64,000 nucleotides of DNA from Parapristionchus giblindavisi (lineage: Eukaryota > Nematoda > Chromadorea > Rhabditida > Diplogasteridae): contig CALSFV010000483.1 of NCBI GenBank assembly GCA_943737045.1, positions 36,889 through 100,888 of the forward strand, read 5' to 3'. Position 1 is the first letter of the stretch. The number at the start of each line of letters is the position of its first letter. The notes below the pieces were generated by a model that did not search any database, had not been told where the DNA came from, and saw only the letters and a program-made list of their open reading frames with translations. Position numbers and translations under genes: made by a program. Positions 10,054 through 21,652 of the stretch are shown in pieces.

Positions 10054-12450
10054 CAAAACTCTCCTCATGAGTCCGAATCGTTAGGAACATTCTTGAGACC
10101 CCTTCTTCAGAATCCGACCACTGATGTTGATGATGAAGACCTTCGTAGATGAATGATGGTTCTGAAAAGGATTTGAATAGTTTTGAGAAACGAGAGAGGG
10201 AAAATGAACGAGGAAAGACATTGTAAAGATCAAAGATCAACTTTCAAAAATGACAATAGGGAAAACGGTTGAAAGACGGCCGAAAGCTGCAAATGAAATT
10301 AAGAAGAATAGGAACAGTACGACAGTCAGGAACGTCCGAACATTAACTTTCTGGTACCGAATGTTTTGAAACACGGGAATACTGGAGCATTTTCTTTTTT
10401 ACAGAGAGAATAACGAAATTAAACGCCGCTTGTAGGACTGTCCCGGACTGTCGAAATGGAGAAGGATAAAGACAGAGGGAGGTAGAGAGGGAGAGACACT
10501 GAATAAATATAGATAGAAATAACATGAAAAGGACCGTGTTCGAATGAAAAGAAGAGCACGATGTAAGAGACAGGGGAAATGGAACAAAAAAAGATCAAAG
10601 ATCAACTTGAACAGGTGTACAATGAGGAGAACACCGATGACAACAAGTAAAGAGAACAAAAAAAGAGTACACAAAATATGATGATATGTGATCAAATTCA
10701 AATTATTGTACAGTGGATAAAGTACTAGACAGAAATTAATGCAAAGGGAAAAGAGACCAAAGAACGAGTAAAAACATGACATTCATTCCGCAGGACACGA
10801 AGGAAGGAGGAGAGAATCGGGATGTTGTAGGGAGAGATAGAGAAGATGAACAATGATAAACGAAGAAATGATAGAAGGAGAGGTAGGGACACAGCAGAAT
10901 TACGAAAATAGCCTTAGCAACACGTACTTCCCATGAAATTGGCGGGAATAATGGAAGGAGACAGTGATTCATAAACAATAGCGATGGTAGGTCATGTTCA
11001 CGCTTTGTCTTTCCTTCCTTGTACTCTCTCAATTATCCCTACTCTCTCTCTCTGTTTCTGTCTTTTTCTGTACTCTCTTTTATCTGGACACTCTCTCCTC
11101 TGATCAAACAATCATCACATAACAATAGGATGATCCTTTGATCAGAGTGATCTACCATCGATAATGTTTATCTATCATTGGTCACTTCCTCATTCTATCA
11201 TTTCCCCGCCATTTTCCACAGAGGCACGTGTCGCTACATTCTTCTCTTTATGTAATATCGTTCAATATTGGATCAATATTCCTTTATCCATCGTTCTACC
11301 TCTATCCATCTCCCTCTCTCTCCCTCTTCCTCTACCGTTCTCCTTTTACCTCTACCTCTCTCCCAATCCGTCTCTCCCTCTACCTCTCTCCCTCTATCTC
11401 TCTCTCCCGCTACCTCTCTTTCCCTTTCTGTCCTACATCCTCATCCCTCTACCCCCTCTCCCTGTCTCTCCCAATCAATCATGATTCTCGCTTTCCTATT
11501 TACATATATTGTACTTGTATTGTCAATCCATTCATCCATTGTATTCTAATTTGCATATGATTATATTTAGACAACGTGTTCCTATTCTTCTTAATGTCAT
11601 TTGCAACGCTGGGTCGCCTTTTTTCCTCTTGTATCCCGAAGTGTTCTTTTCTTAGTTGATCTTTGAACTTTAGTCCCTCCCTTTCCCCTTTCCTCGTATC
11701 CCCCATCTCTATCACGAAATCATCATTTTCAGAGTGAGCAGTAAGCGATTGCATCATCAACGATGAATGGATTCACGTCGCAGATCTACGACACCCATGG
11801 ACTTTGATCGTCGCTGACGATGTTCTTCTCTCACTTGCCAAAGATACGTGCCATACATCTAGTTTTTATGCACCGTTGTACATCTGATATCCGTAGCATA
11901 CATAACAGCGTGGTTGTGTCGATGTTTCGTAGAGTATTGGATCCCGAGTGGAAAACCCTGAGCATACATATTGTTACTGTATAAAGGCACCTAGCCATCG
12001 ATTGTAATCGATCGATGGTTCACTACCGTAACCTACAATCACCCCTGTTGCTCACTTTTTTCCACTTGGGACCCGACACCCTGACGATGCATTATCGATT
12101 TGAGCCATGTTCGAAAGTAGCTAAAAGAAGCGAAGGGGGAAGCGAGAGTCTGTGTAATCAGTGGAGAGACGTCTCTTTTCTTTACATTTCTTTTGAGCAC
12201 TGACTAGTTTATGTAATAAAACACTTTTGTGTAAACGGGAAGATAAAGTTTGTTATAAACCTTATGTCATATGTTTCATGTGTACATTGGCAAAGGTCTA
12301 ATCATTGAATCTATTCTAATCTCTTAATCATTTTATAGGTCGATGCATCTTGGCAACGTCGTCTGATGAAGTTCATCATCGACGTCGGTGAATGGACTCC
12401 GAAGAATCGATGGATGATGCCCTACATACGGACTCATGAGGAGAGTTTTG
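10054..12450. mobile_element. 2.4-kb element with 22-bp inverted ends, no transposase seen
   Basis: CAAAACTCTCCTCATGAGTC at 10054 is matched by its exact complement ending at 12450, and both ends are flanked by TA. The interior carries a CT-rich tract but no recognisable coding region, so it would be non-autonomous. The short frames inside are pyrimidine- or purine-biased and unlike any family known to me. The 225-bp array starts about 10 bp beyond the right end. Confidence 0.65.
11285..11470. repeat. CTCTCC/CTACCTCT pyrimidine-rich microsatellite
   Basis: This is an imperfect repeat of CTCTCCCTCTACCTCTCTCC. The overlapping frames rich in Ser, Leu and Pro are compositional. Confidence 0.85.
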
Positions 12451-12460
12451 TAATTGTTTA

Positions 12461-13584
12461 TTGTTCATGTTGAGATGAAACATATTGAAAATCATTTTAA
12501 AAAAAATGATCAATGATAAATAGGAACTTTTCCAACAAGTTTATTGAATATAATTTTTTTTAAAAATTGATCAATGATAAATAGAAACTTTTACAACAAG
12601 TTTATTCTGAAATCACACGAATTTAGTATATTGGTTTCGGTTGAATATTAAGGAGTTTTTTGATATTATATCTACATTTGCCAATTCTTAATAAAGTTAT
12701 TCGCTACATTATTCAATCCATCATGTCTCTGCATTATTCATGATATATTGTTCATGTTGAGATGAAACATATTGAAAATCATTTTAAAAAAAAGATCAAT
12801 GATAAATAGGAACTTTTCCAACAAGTTTATTCCCTAAATCACAAGAATTTAGTATATTGGTTTCGGTTGAATATTAAGGAGTTGTTTGATATGATATGTA
12901 CATTTGCCAATTCTTAATAAAGTTATTCGCTACATTATTCAATCCATCATGTCTCTGCATTATTCATGATACATTGTTCATGTTGAGATGAAACATATTG
13001 AAAATCATTTAAAAAAAAGATCAATGATAAATAGGAACTTTTCCAACAAGTTTATTGAATATCATTTTTTTTAAAAATTGATCAATGATAAATAGGAACT
13101 TTTCCAACAAGTTTATTCTGAAATCACACGAATTTAGTATATTGGTTTCGGTTGAATATTAAGGAGTTTTTTGATATTATATGTACATTTGCCAATTCTT
13201 AATAAAGTTATTCGCTACATTATTCAATCCATCATGTCTCTGCATTATTCATGATATATTGTTCATGTTGAGATGAAACATATTGAAAATCATTTAAAAA
13301 AAATCAATGATAAATAGGAACTTTTCCAACAAGTTTATTCCCTAAATCACAAGAATTTAGTATATTGGTTTCGGTTGAATATTAAGGAGTTGTTTGATAT
13401 GATATGTACATTTGCCAATTCTTAATAAAGTTATTCGCTACATTATTCAATCCATCATGTTTCTGCATTATTCATGATACATTGTTCATGTTGAGATGAA
13501 ACATATTGAAAATCATTTAAAAAAAAGATCAATGATAAATAGGAACTTTTCCAACAAGTTTATTGAATATCATTTTTTTTAAAT
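12461..13584 (+). repeat. Tandem array of the 225-bp unit
   Basis: About five units are present. Successive ACATTTGCCAATTC landmarks are spaced about 227, 285 and 222 bp; the long interval includes an extra 60-bp partial unit starting GATCAATGATAAATAGGAAC. The last units are collinear with the array at 3873-4287. Confidence 0.9.
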
Positions 13585-14981
13585 AGGTAGCAGCCTCTCT
13601 TCGGAGAGGGCTGTCACTTCCGGAGTGCCACAAGGGTCGGTTTTGGGTCCTCTCCTATTTTTGATTTACATTTCTGACTTGCCCATAGTAACCAAAAATC
13701 TGCCATTAGTAGGTCTTCGTCTTTTTGCTGATGATATCAAACTGTTTTCCACTTTTGATCCGTCCTCTCCATCATCTTCCCATGAACAAGTTTCACAAGG
13801 GTTATCTAACATAGTTAGTTACTGCTCAAACTGGCAGCTTTCAGTGGCACACAAAAAGTGCACTGTTCTTTACTTATGGCGCACTAAAAAATAGTGGAAA
13901 ACGGAAAATGGCGACTTTCCGGGGTCTAAAAAAGTACACTGGAAAACCGAAAATGGAAACTCGAAAATTGAATTCGCGGGCGCGAATAAGGCGCGGGAAT
14001 TCAAATTCTGACTTTCGAACTGCGATTTTCTGCGGTTATAAAACTTAAATAAAGCCGAAATTTCATTTTTCGAACTTAATGAAGCGTATGAACTTGAATT
14101 CCTACTTAACATCCTTTTTAAACCGCAAAAAACCGCAGTTGCAAAGCCAGAATTTGAATTCCCGCACCTTTTTTCGCTCCCGCGAATTCAAATTTTCGAG
14201 TTTCCATGTGCTTTTTTAGACCCTGGAAAGTCGCCATTTTCCGTTTTCCACTATTTTTAGTGCGCCATTAGGCAAAAACAATCCTCGTCTTCCCTACACT
14301 ATTTCGTCTACAATTCTTCCTTTCTCTGAATCCACTCGTGACCTCGGAGTCTATTTAGACCCCAATCTTGATTTTAAGTCCCATATCGATATAACTTGTA
14401 AGAAGGCTTTATCACTTGTTTATATTCTATTCAGATCTTTAAATTGTACCAAATCACAAATATACATTAGAGTTTTTAAATGTTATATCCTGCCCATTCT
14501 TGAATATGCTAGTCCTGTCTGGTCCCCCTCTAGTAAAGGTCTCGTTCGTCAGTTAGAAAAAGTCAATCATACGTTTACTCGGTTGTTATACTTTCGTTGT
14601 CACTCTCCCTCTGTATTTCCTCCTCCATCCTTTGATTGTAGACTTTCACTTTTCTCCCTTCATTCTCTATATCATCGTAGACTTATCATTGACATTGTAA
14701 TGAGCTTAAAAATTCTTCATTGTGATATCTCTCTTCCTGCCAGTCATTTCTATACATTCAAACCCACTCATGGTCGTTTATCCACTTTCTCCTTTCATAT
14801 CCCTCTTTGTAGACGAGAAAACATGCGTTCATCATTTGCACTTAGAACATCCCGTTTCCTGACCAAACTACATTGTATTATCGATCCATCCCAATCTATA
14901 CCCATAATAAAAGCTAAACTTTTATCCTCCCCTCCCCAAGCCTTGTTTCTCAAACTAGGCCTCCCATCCTTCGACTTGTAA
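13584..14981 (+). pseudogene. 5'-truncated CR1/jockey-like LINE fragment, copy 2
   Basis: Nearly identical to the fragment at 4288-5685, with the same truncation point, the same interrupting MITE and the same terminal FDL stop. The truncation and the MITE insertion therefore both predate the duplication. Confidence 0.85.
13877..14267. mobile_element. 391-bp palindromic MITE, copy 2
   Basis: Same ends (TGGCGCACTA / TAGTGCGCCA) and the same TTA flanks at 13874-13876 and 14268-14270 as in copy 1. Confidence 0.9.
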
Positions 14982-15770
14982 GGATTCTCCTGTTTTAGTC
15001 CTTCGTGTTCATGTCAGTCTGTCTCTACTGACACAAAGCGGTCCTCTTCCCTTTTGGGCCTCATCCACCCTAATATAGATCTATCACATAATGATCTTTG
15101 AACACAGAAGCGACTATACACAGTGAGCTCCTTCCTTCCCTCTCTTCGCCCCTCTATTCGACCCACTATAATTCACGCTATTTATTTATCACTTGCTGTC
15201 ACATTTATTTAATGTAAGATAAATTAAATTAAATAAATTAAATTGATCAATGATAAATAGGAACTTTTCCAACAAGTTTATTCTGAAATCACAAGAATTT
15301 AGTATATTGGTTTCAGTTGAATCTGAATACAAAGAAAACAGAGTTCATTGGGTATGAGTGCAGTCCTAAGATAATGACCGATGTGGACGGAGAAGTGATA
15401 AAGAGAGTAGACCACTTTAAGTATCTGGGATCAGTGATAGCGACAGAAGGTGATGCACAACGGGATATCGATAATAGAGTGAAGTGTGCTTGGAGTAAGT
15501 GGAAAGCTTGCAGTGGAGTATTAAGAGATAGGAGAGTAGCGATTCGAGTGAAGGGCAAAGTGTATAAGACTGTGATTAGACCAGCTCTGATGTATGGAAG
15601 TGAGACATGGCCGATGACGGATAGACAAGAAGCAAAGTTGATGTGTACTGAGATGAGGATGATGAGATGGGCATGTGGAGTTACCCTGTCTGATAGAATA
15701 AGAAATGAGGTGCTTAGAGGAATGATGAAAGTAAGACCGATTAATGAAAAGATCCGAGAGAAAAGACTGA

Positions 15771-16401
15771 CAAGGAGTCTCATTGGCATTAATTCGGCGA
15801 AAAGCGACTTTTCATAGCTCATTTGAAAGCCCTTTCTCTGTAGATTAAGTAGGTGTGCTTAAAAAAACCTGAAGGGCTCTGTACTCGGACTTACAAAAAT
15901 TCAAAGTTAGGGCAATTTTTGCAACGAAATTATCGTGTAATGGCCATGCAATTTCCGTGCAATAATGTGGTAGTTCTTAAGACATGATAACAATAGGATA
16001 TTTCTTAAAACAGTATTAAAAAGCAAATTTTCCTTAGGTTGAGTAGATATTATATATGAATTAAAATAAACATAAAAATTCAAGTGTAAAAATCGTGCAA
16101 AACAAGTCGCGTCGGCGGGGATCGAACCCGCCGCACAAAATTGTAAGCAGGCTCTTTGTCACTGCGCCACCACTAGCTTGGAGTGGTAGCGCGCAGAGCT
16201 ACCACATTATTGCACGGCAATTGCATGGCCATTACACGACAATTTCGTTGCAAAAATTGCCCTAACTTTGAATTTTTGTAAGTCCGGGTACAGAGCCCTT
16301 CAGGATTTTTTAAGCACACCTTCTTAATCTACTGAGAAAGGGCTTTCTAATGAACTATTAACCGTCGCTTTTCGCGGAATTAAAGCCAATGAGACTCCTT
16401 G
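15771..16401. mobile_element. CAAGG-family palindromic element with tRNA-like loop (TGA target)
   Basis: CAAGGAGTCTCATTGGC and its complement GCCAATGAGACTCCTTG form the tips of arms that stay paired for about 210 bp, through AGAAAGCCCTTTCTC and CAAAGTTAGGGCAATTTTTG. TGA flanks both ends as a 3-bp target duplication. The unpaired centre holds a tRNA-like sequence (16105-16180, minus strand). Confidence 0.88.
16105..16180 (-). other. tRNA-like sequence in palindrome loop
   Basis: Minus strand: TGGTGGCGCAGTGACAAAGA resembles an A box/D-arm. GGCGGGTTCGATCCCCGCC is a perfect T-arm (six-base stem, TTCGATC loop) containing a consensus B box. The acceptor ends do not pair well, so a functional tRNA is doubtful. 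Confidence 0.65.
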
Positions 16402-16732
16402 TGAGATGGTACGGACATGTGAAGAGGAGAGATAGAGACCATGTATGCAGAAGGATGATACAATACGCGCCACAAGGAAGAAGACCAAGAGGAAGACCGA
16501 AGCTCAGATGGACGGATTTGATCAAGAAGGACTTCACGGAACTCAAGCTGACGGAACGACACACGCTGAATCGACTACTATGGCACACGTTTTTCCTGAC
16601 CTCGTTTAACGTGATAAGAAGAAGCCCATACCATCCCCTTGCTTTCTTATACAGGAAAATAAATTATTTGATTTGATTTGATTTGAATATTAAGAACTTG
16701 TTTGATTTGATATGTACATTTGCCAATTCTTA

Positions 16733-17057
16733 AAGGTGGACTCCCGCTAATATCTTCGTGAACAAACTGTGAAGACAGAAAGTTAGCAAAAGTCATTCTA
16801 CAAACCGTACACTATTTTTTTATGCTAATTCAGCTTATTGATCGCTAGAATAGTGAATGAATCATGCTTGCAATCGCAGGCAACAGCGCGCTTTTTGAAA
16901 ATAGGAAAATTCGGCAATAGGATTCGAACCCGCGAGCATCTAGTCTGAAGTGTGCTAAAGGATAGATGAGTGGTTACTCTATCTTCTTGAATGTCACTTT
17001 ACACTTGAATAAGCGATATACAAGAGATTTACATGAATATTCGCTGGACCCCACCTT
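16733..17057. mobile_element. MITE with tRNA-like segment, copy 2
   Basis: Same 325-bp element and TA flanks as at 6536-6860. The B-box-containing minus-strand segment GCGGGTTCGAATCCTATTGC is at about 16918-16940. Confidence 0.75.
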
Positions 17058-17616
17058 TAAAGTTATTTAAAAAATGTTGCTTTTTAAATGGTGATGGTGC
17101 GCTGTACTGTATATTGTTCTCTAAACTATATACTTTTGCTTCTAATAGTAGTGCACGCTATTTTACTAATAATTCTAATTATTAACTGACCAATTTCTGT
17201 ATATACCTGAGCAATGCTGTTATTGATTTTTAATGATTAATGATTACGGTATTCCCACCCCGACTGGGATCATGAACTGAAACGCCTATATTCATCTTTG
17301 TATCTCATATTTCAACTGGTTTTGATCTTTTCTTGTACCATAATCTCTGATCTTTCGTTTGTTTTTATTGAGTGTATTTTGAGCTATTTTCTGATTACTT
17401 TAGCTCTTTAATATAAACACTGTTGTAACGACGACTGAATCCCGTTGTGAATGAAGATGCACTCCTTCACCAATGATAGAATCAATCCAAAATCGACAAA
17501 TTCGGATGGGAAACCTCGAGGCATTGAACATGCAAAATATTTTGCTAAATATTTCACATAAATAATAAAGAACTGTAAATAGTTTCACGTAAAATTGACA
17601 TCGATTGAATGATTAA
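17058..17616. other. Non-coding flank of the LTR element
   Basis: Collinear with 6861-7419 and without a supportable gene. It ends in the target copy ATTAA (17612-17616) of the LTR retrotransposon. Confidence 0.7.
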
Positions 17617-17851
17617 TGTTATGTACTTGGACACAACACGTAGTAGAATAGAGACTTTATTGTAGAGATAGAAAACAGTACCACCGGTACAACAGGATGA
17701 ACTAGATAAGAATGAAGGAATAACCAATATAGACAGCACGTCAACTACGATGACGTGTCATTAGCATAGAATAGGGTAATGTGGTCAAATGCAAATGTGT
17801 ATGCTAAGATGCAGTTTGGTTATAATAATAGACTTTGGAGCATACATAGCA
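17617..17851 (-). repeat. 3' LTR of the gypsy-type element
   Basis: 235 bp, TG...CA ends on the plus strand as well. It shows no differences from the partner LTR at 21653-21887 by eye, implying recent insertion. Confidence 0.94.
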
Positions 17852-17863
17852 CCTCCGCCCCAA
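17852..17863 (-). other. Polypurine tract
   Basis: The minus strand reads TTGGGGCGGAGG directly against the 3' LTR, the expected position of the plus-strand primer for reverse transcription. Confidence 0.7.
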
Positions 17864-17986
17864 GATATGAACTACGGCATATCTGACAAACAATAATATG
17901 GATATAATCATATAGTACAGTATTAATAATGTGATGGAATGATATTAGGGTCAACGATCAATAATAGGGAAATTAATAATCACGAA

Positions 17987-20900
17987 TCAATGGTAGGTTT
18001 GACCACTAGTGGATGAAATGTTTAAACGAGATGGTGGTTGTCTACTACGGGAAGGCCTTGTAGAACCGGGTCTAACCACGGTTGCCTTAGGATTAGTCTT
18101 CTTGTTGTTGTTCTCCACATTGTTCGTGGGCACGACGACGGCATCGGCATCAGCATCAGGAACGACGGCATCAGCGGCAGACGGCGTGACGTTGCACTTG
18201 GCGGGCTCGACCTGGACGTTGCTCTCGACCACGTTGTCGGCGGGAACGTTGAAACTCTCCAACAAGACACTCAGAGGATCGCAATCCTCAATCCATCTCC
18301 TCCTCAATTGGTTCGCATGAGCAGTCACATGACTACCATCCAATCTCTGGACTTCATACATCACATTTCCTTTCTTTCTGAGCACTACGGCTTCAGACCA
18401 CTTCTCGTGATTCGGACCATCCCGATCACGATAATACACAGTGTCTCCTTCGGCGAACTCTCGTGTCACCTTGTCATTCACTACTCTCTCCTCTCCCTCC
18501 CTGGGAGACATGAGAGTGAGACGAAATCGCATCTTCCTTCCGAGGAAGATCTCCGCTGGAGTACACATCTTCAGTTGATTATTAGGAGTGCATCTGTACA
18601 TCATCAAGAACTTCTGCACATTCTCATCCTCAGGACCTTCTCCTCTCATCTTCAACAGTGACCGCTTGAACGTATCCACGAAGCGTTCAGCCTGTCCATT
18701 ACTCTGTGGATGATATGGCGGCGAGAACATGTGCTTGATTCCATACTCCATACAGAATGCTCTCATCTTCTCAGATTTGAACTGAGTTCCGTTATCAGAA
18801 ACAATTGTCTCCGGACTACCGTATCTTGATACGAAGTCTCTCAAGGCTTTGACGGTTGCATCAGCCGTAATCCTCTCCATTGTTACGACCTCTGGCCATC
18901 TACCATGAACATCCACGATGATCAAGTAGTACCGACCATTCATTGGACCTGCGAAATCCATATGGACTCGCTCCATTGGTCTACTCGTTTCTGGCCACTT
19001 GATTGATTCAGCTTTCGAAGGATTCTTGGCAGCACTTTCACAACCTTCATAACATCTTGCTTGGCTCTCGATATTCTGATCGAAAGTTCCATAGTAGTTA
19101 ACTCCACCAAGTAACGATCTCGGTTGAGTATCATCCTTGGGTACTTGCATCTCCTTGAGTACATGCACCTTCTTTGGATCTGGATGACGTCCAGATTCAT
19201 TCACGATGAATCTAAGGAAGTGGACTTCTTTCTGTCCGAACGCACACTTCTCTAGTCGGATTCTGAATCCAGAATCACGAATCCTCTCGAGAACTCTCAT
19301 CAGATTCTCGTCGTGCTCTTCCTTCGTCCTTCCACTTACAATGACATCATCCAAGTATGCCACTGTCCTGCTCATTCCTGTCAGCATCTGGTCCATTATT
19401 GACTGGAATATACCTCGAGCAGGTTTCACATATAACGGTAATCTGTGGTACTGATACAGTCCACGATGCGTATTGATCACGAGCAGCTTCTTAGCTTCCT
19501 CGTCTACTTCAACTTGGAGATACGCATCCGAGAAATCGATCGTGGAGAAGACTGTTCCACCATTCAACGAGGCGAATATGTCTTCCGGCAGCTTGAGCGG
19601 ATGAGTACAATCCTCCAGACAGTCATTCAGACCTGTCTTGAAATCAGCACACAATCTCTTTGCACCATTCTTCTTTGCGACTAGCAAGAACGGAGCCGCC
19701 CACTCCGAGTGTTCTACCTTAGAGATCACTCCCATATCACATAATCGATCGATTTCTTCATCACACACCTGCTGGCTGGCATACGGCACTGGCCGCTTGT
19801 TACGGAATACCGGCTTTACGCCCGGCTTCAGGTACAACTTAGCTGCAGACTTGTTGTACTTCCCCAGTCCAGGCTCACAAACTTCTGGGAAGACATCCTT
19901 TACCCAGGTTGTGTAGTCTCCTGACTTGATGTGTGCAATCATCGTTTCATCATTCTCATCCGAGAATGCTCGCTTCAAGTCTAGCTTGAAGAATACATCA
20001 TTGCCGACTAGTCGAATCGGTCTTGGGGTGACGTGGATCCATGCGTCACACTTCTTGCCACAGTATTCCATTGTACTGCGGAACTTGCCGAGGATCTTCA
20101 TACCTTGTCCATTTGCACATGATACGGTACATGGAGCGGGAATCAACTTTGGATTCTTCATCTCCTTCCAGTCAACCTCCGAGATGAGCGTCAGATCAGA
20201 TCCTGTGTCAAGTTGACACTCCATCTGTTTACCATCCATGGAAACATTCACATACACACGATTGCCTTCAATCTGATTGCAATCCTTCATTTGTACTGAA
20301 TTATTCTTCCGGAAGTTATTCTTCTTCGGCCTCATTTCAGGATGCTTCAACCAGCATCTCTCATCAGTATGACCATTCTTGCTACAATGTGTACATTTCA
20401 CATTGGCCTTTGATCTCTCGGTCTTTGGCTTCTTATCATTCTTTCCCTTATCATCTTTTGGTGCTCTGACCATATTCGCTGCATTCTTCTGAACTGCTGA
20501 GACTTCACGTTCAAGTGCTCTCATCGACGAATAACTTTCTAGAAGCTCCTTGTATGTGATAGCAGGCTTCTGGTTGACAGCATTCAATAGTTGAGTACGT
20601 ATCGTCTTCTGATTAGGCAAATCCAATCCAGCAAGGAAGATAGTGATCTTCATTTGATCCTCCTTAACATCCTTCAGATTGCCTTTCTGATACAGACGAT
20701 TCACTTCAGATGCGAATTCCATCACATCTGTACTACCATTCATAGCCATGCTCAGTTTGAAGAATCGAATTCGAAGTTCGAAATCTGTCTCCTTCTTTCC
20801 AAACAGAGCCTTGAGTGCCTTTATCGTATCCTCGAAGGATATCTTCATCACATCTTCTGGTGCTTTGTGATCTCGATATAGTGCATTGCACTTCACACTC

Positions 20901-21250
20901 AGATGACGCAATAGTATTCGAACCTTATTGCCCTCATCCAAATGTTCAGCATCATATTCGAAGAAATCTCGATATTGTTCATACCAATTCTCGAATGTAC
21001 ATTCTTCAGCATGATAATCGAAATTCACAATGCGAGCTTCCATCGCATCAATAGATGGTCCATTAGTCAAGGGACTTTTGCTGTCTTCTCTAACAACATT
21101 CTCTTTCCTCGCTAACTTCTCAAGTATCTCATTGTTCTTCTTGTTCTGTTCATACTGCACATTCATATACTGTTGTTGCATCTTCGCTATCATCTCCACT
21201 ACCGATGCTAACGTAGTTGCTTCAGCTTCAGGCGTCTCCACTTCAGGCAT
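17987..21250 (-). CDS. Gag-Pol polyprotein of a Ty3/gypsy-type element lacking RNase H
   Basis: 1087 codons, ATG at 21250. Order from the N-terminus: Gag-like domain (about residues 75-250); CCHC zinc knuckle (CTHCSKNGHTDERC, about 285-300); aspartic protease with active-site LDTGSDLTLIS (about 345-360); reverse transcriptase (LCADFKTGLN; STIDFSDAYLQV; catalytic VAYLDDVIV); then a short RT thumb ending LGGVNYYGTF. At about 19080 the protein jumps to the end of an integrase zinc finger (IESQARCYEGCES) and the integrase core (VHMDFAGP, VSDNGTQF, HPQSNGQAERF, giving the D, D and E positions), followed by a C-terminal SH3-like part (EGDTVYYRDRDGPNHEKWSE). RNase H and the HH half of the integrase finger, normally several hundred residues, are gone without breaking the frame. 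The tail is Asn/Val/Ala-rich low complexity. The upstream leader fits a single-polyprotein layout. Confidence 0.95.
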   Translation of the reverse strand: MPEVETPEAEATTLASVVEMIAKMQQQYMNVQYEQNKKNNEILEKLARKENVVREDSKSPLTNGPSIDAMEARIVNFDYHAEECTFENWYEQYRDFFEYDAEHLDEGNKVRILLRHLSVKCNALYRDHKAPEDVMKISFEDTIKALKALFGKKETDFELRIRFFKLSMAMNGSTDVMEFASEVNRLYQKGNLKDVKEDQMKITIFLAGLDLPNQKTIRTQLLNAVNQKPAITYKELLESYSSMRALEREVSAVQKNAANMVRAPKDDKGKNDKKPKTERSKANVKCTHCSKNGHTDERCWLKHPEMRPKKNNFRKNNSVQMKDCNQIEGNRVYVNVSMDGKQMECQLDTGSDLTLISEVDWKEMKNPKLIPAPCTVSCANGQGMKILGKFRSTMEYCGKKCDAWIHVTPRPIRLVGNDVFFKLDLKRAFSDENDETMIAHIKSGDYTTWVKDVFPEVCEPGLGKYNKSAAKLYLKPGVKPVFRNKRPVPYASQQVCDEEIDRLCDMGVISKVEHSEWAAPFLLVAKKNGAKRLCADFKTGLNDCLEDCTHPLKLPEDIFASLNGGTVFSTIDFSDAYLQVEVDEEAKKLLVINTHRGLYQYHRLPLYVKPARGIFQSIMDQMLTGMSRTVAYLDDVIVSGRTKEEHDENLMRVLERIRDSGFRIRLEKCAFGQKEVHFLRFIVNESGRHPDPKKVHVLKEMQVPKDDTQPRSLLGGVNYYGTFDQNIESQARCYEGCESAAKNPSKAESIKWPETSRPMERVHMDFAGPMNGRYYLIIVDVHGRWPEVVTMERITADATVKALRDFVSRYGSPETIVSDNGTQFKSEKMRAFCMEYGIKHMFSPPYHPQSNGQAERFVDTFKRSLLKMRGEGPEDENVQKFLMMYRCTPNNQLKMCTPAEIFLGRKMRFRLTLMSPREGEERVVNDKVTREFAEGDTVYYRDRDGPNHEKWSEAVVLRKKGNVMYEVQRLDGSHVTAHANQLRRRWIEDCDPLSVLLESFNVPADNVVESNVQVEPAKCNVTPSAADAVVPDADADAVVVPTNNVENNNKKTNPKATVVRPGSTRPSRSRQPPSRLNISSTSGQTYH

Positions 21251-21289
21251 CCTTACTACGAATTATTTGAGTACACTTAGCTCAAAGAA

Positions 21290-21610
21290 AAATTCGCGAT
21301 AGCCTTCGGCGTACTTCTTGCACTTCAACCTACTTGTAATCGCAACTACAAGTCTTCCTGACACTCGCAAGTGCAGTAACTATATCTACTTGTAATCGCA
21401 ACTACAAGTCTACCTGACACTCGCAAGTGCAGTAACTATATCTATACTCGCAAGTATAGATCTTCAAACCGTGCAATCGCAACTACAGGTTGGTAATATA
21501 ATCCGATGAACTATATCTATATCGCAATATAGATCTTCCTGGACTCGTAATCGCAACTACGAGGAGGGACAACAAGAAGAAGAAGAGAAGAAATGAGCTC
21601 GTCAAACGAT
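21290..21610 (-). repeat. Repetitive 5' leader of the LTR element
   Basis: Between the start codon and the primer-binding site lie imperfect repeats of CTTGTAATCGCAACTACAAG and CACTCGCAAGTGCAGTAACT, each containing small palindromes such as ACTTGTAATCGCAACTACAAGT. They could fold into a run of hairpins in the genomic RNA. Confidence 0.75.
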
Positions 21611-21633
21611 CCTGGTCGCGTTAGCTCGTCAAA

Positions 21634-21648
21634 CAATCCTGGTCGCCA
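21634..21648 (-). other. tRNA primer-binding site
   Basis: The minus strand reads TGGCGACCAGGATTG four bases inside the 5' LTR, as expected for pairing to a tRNA 3' end terminating in CCA. A second near-copy of the surrounding 25 bases (TAGCTCGTCAAACAATCCTG) follows at 21596-21620. The tRNA species was not determined. Confidence 0.75.
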
Positions 21649-21652
21649 ATAA

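Larger units (their letters stand above)
15317..16686 (+). pseudogene. RTE-type LINE C-terminal region, copy 2, split by a palindromic element
   Basis: The first part (to 15770) matches copy 1 and continues further: DRIRNEVLRGMMKVRPINEK, IREKRL. A 631-bp palindromic element then interrupts it. Coding resumes at 16402 with RWYGHVKRRDRDHVCRRM and a basic C-terminus (GRRPRGRPKLRWTDLIKKDF), the usual ending of RTE-clade proteins. The frame joins correctly only if the element and one TGA copy are removed. The 3' tail is TTTGATTTGATTTGATTTG. Confidence 0.85.
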
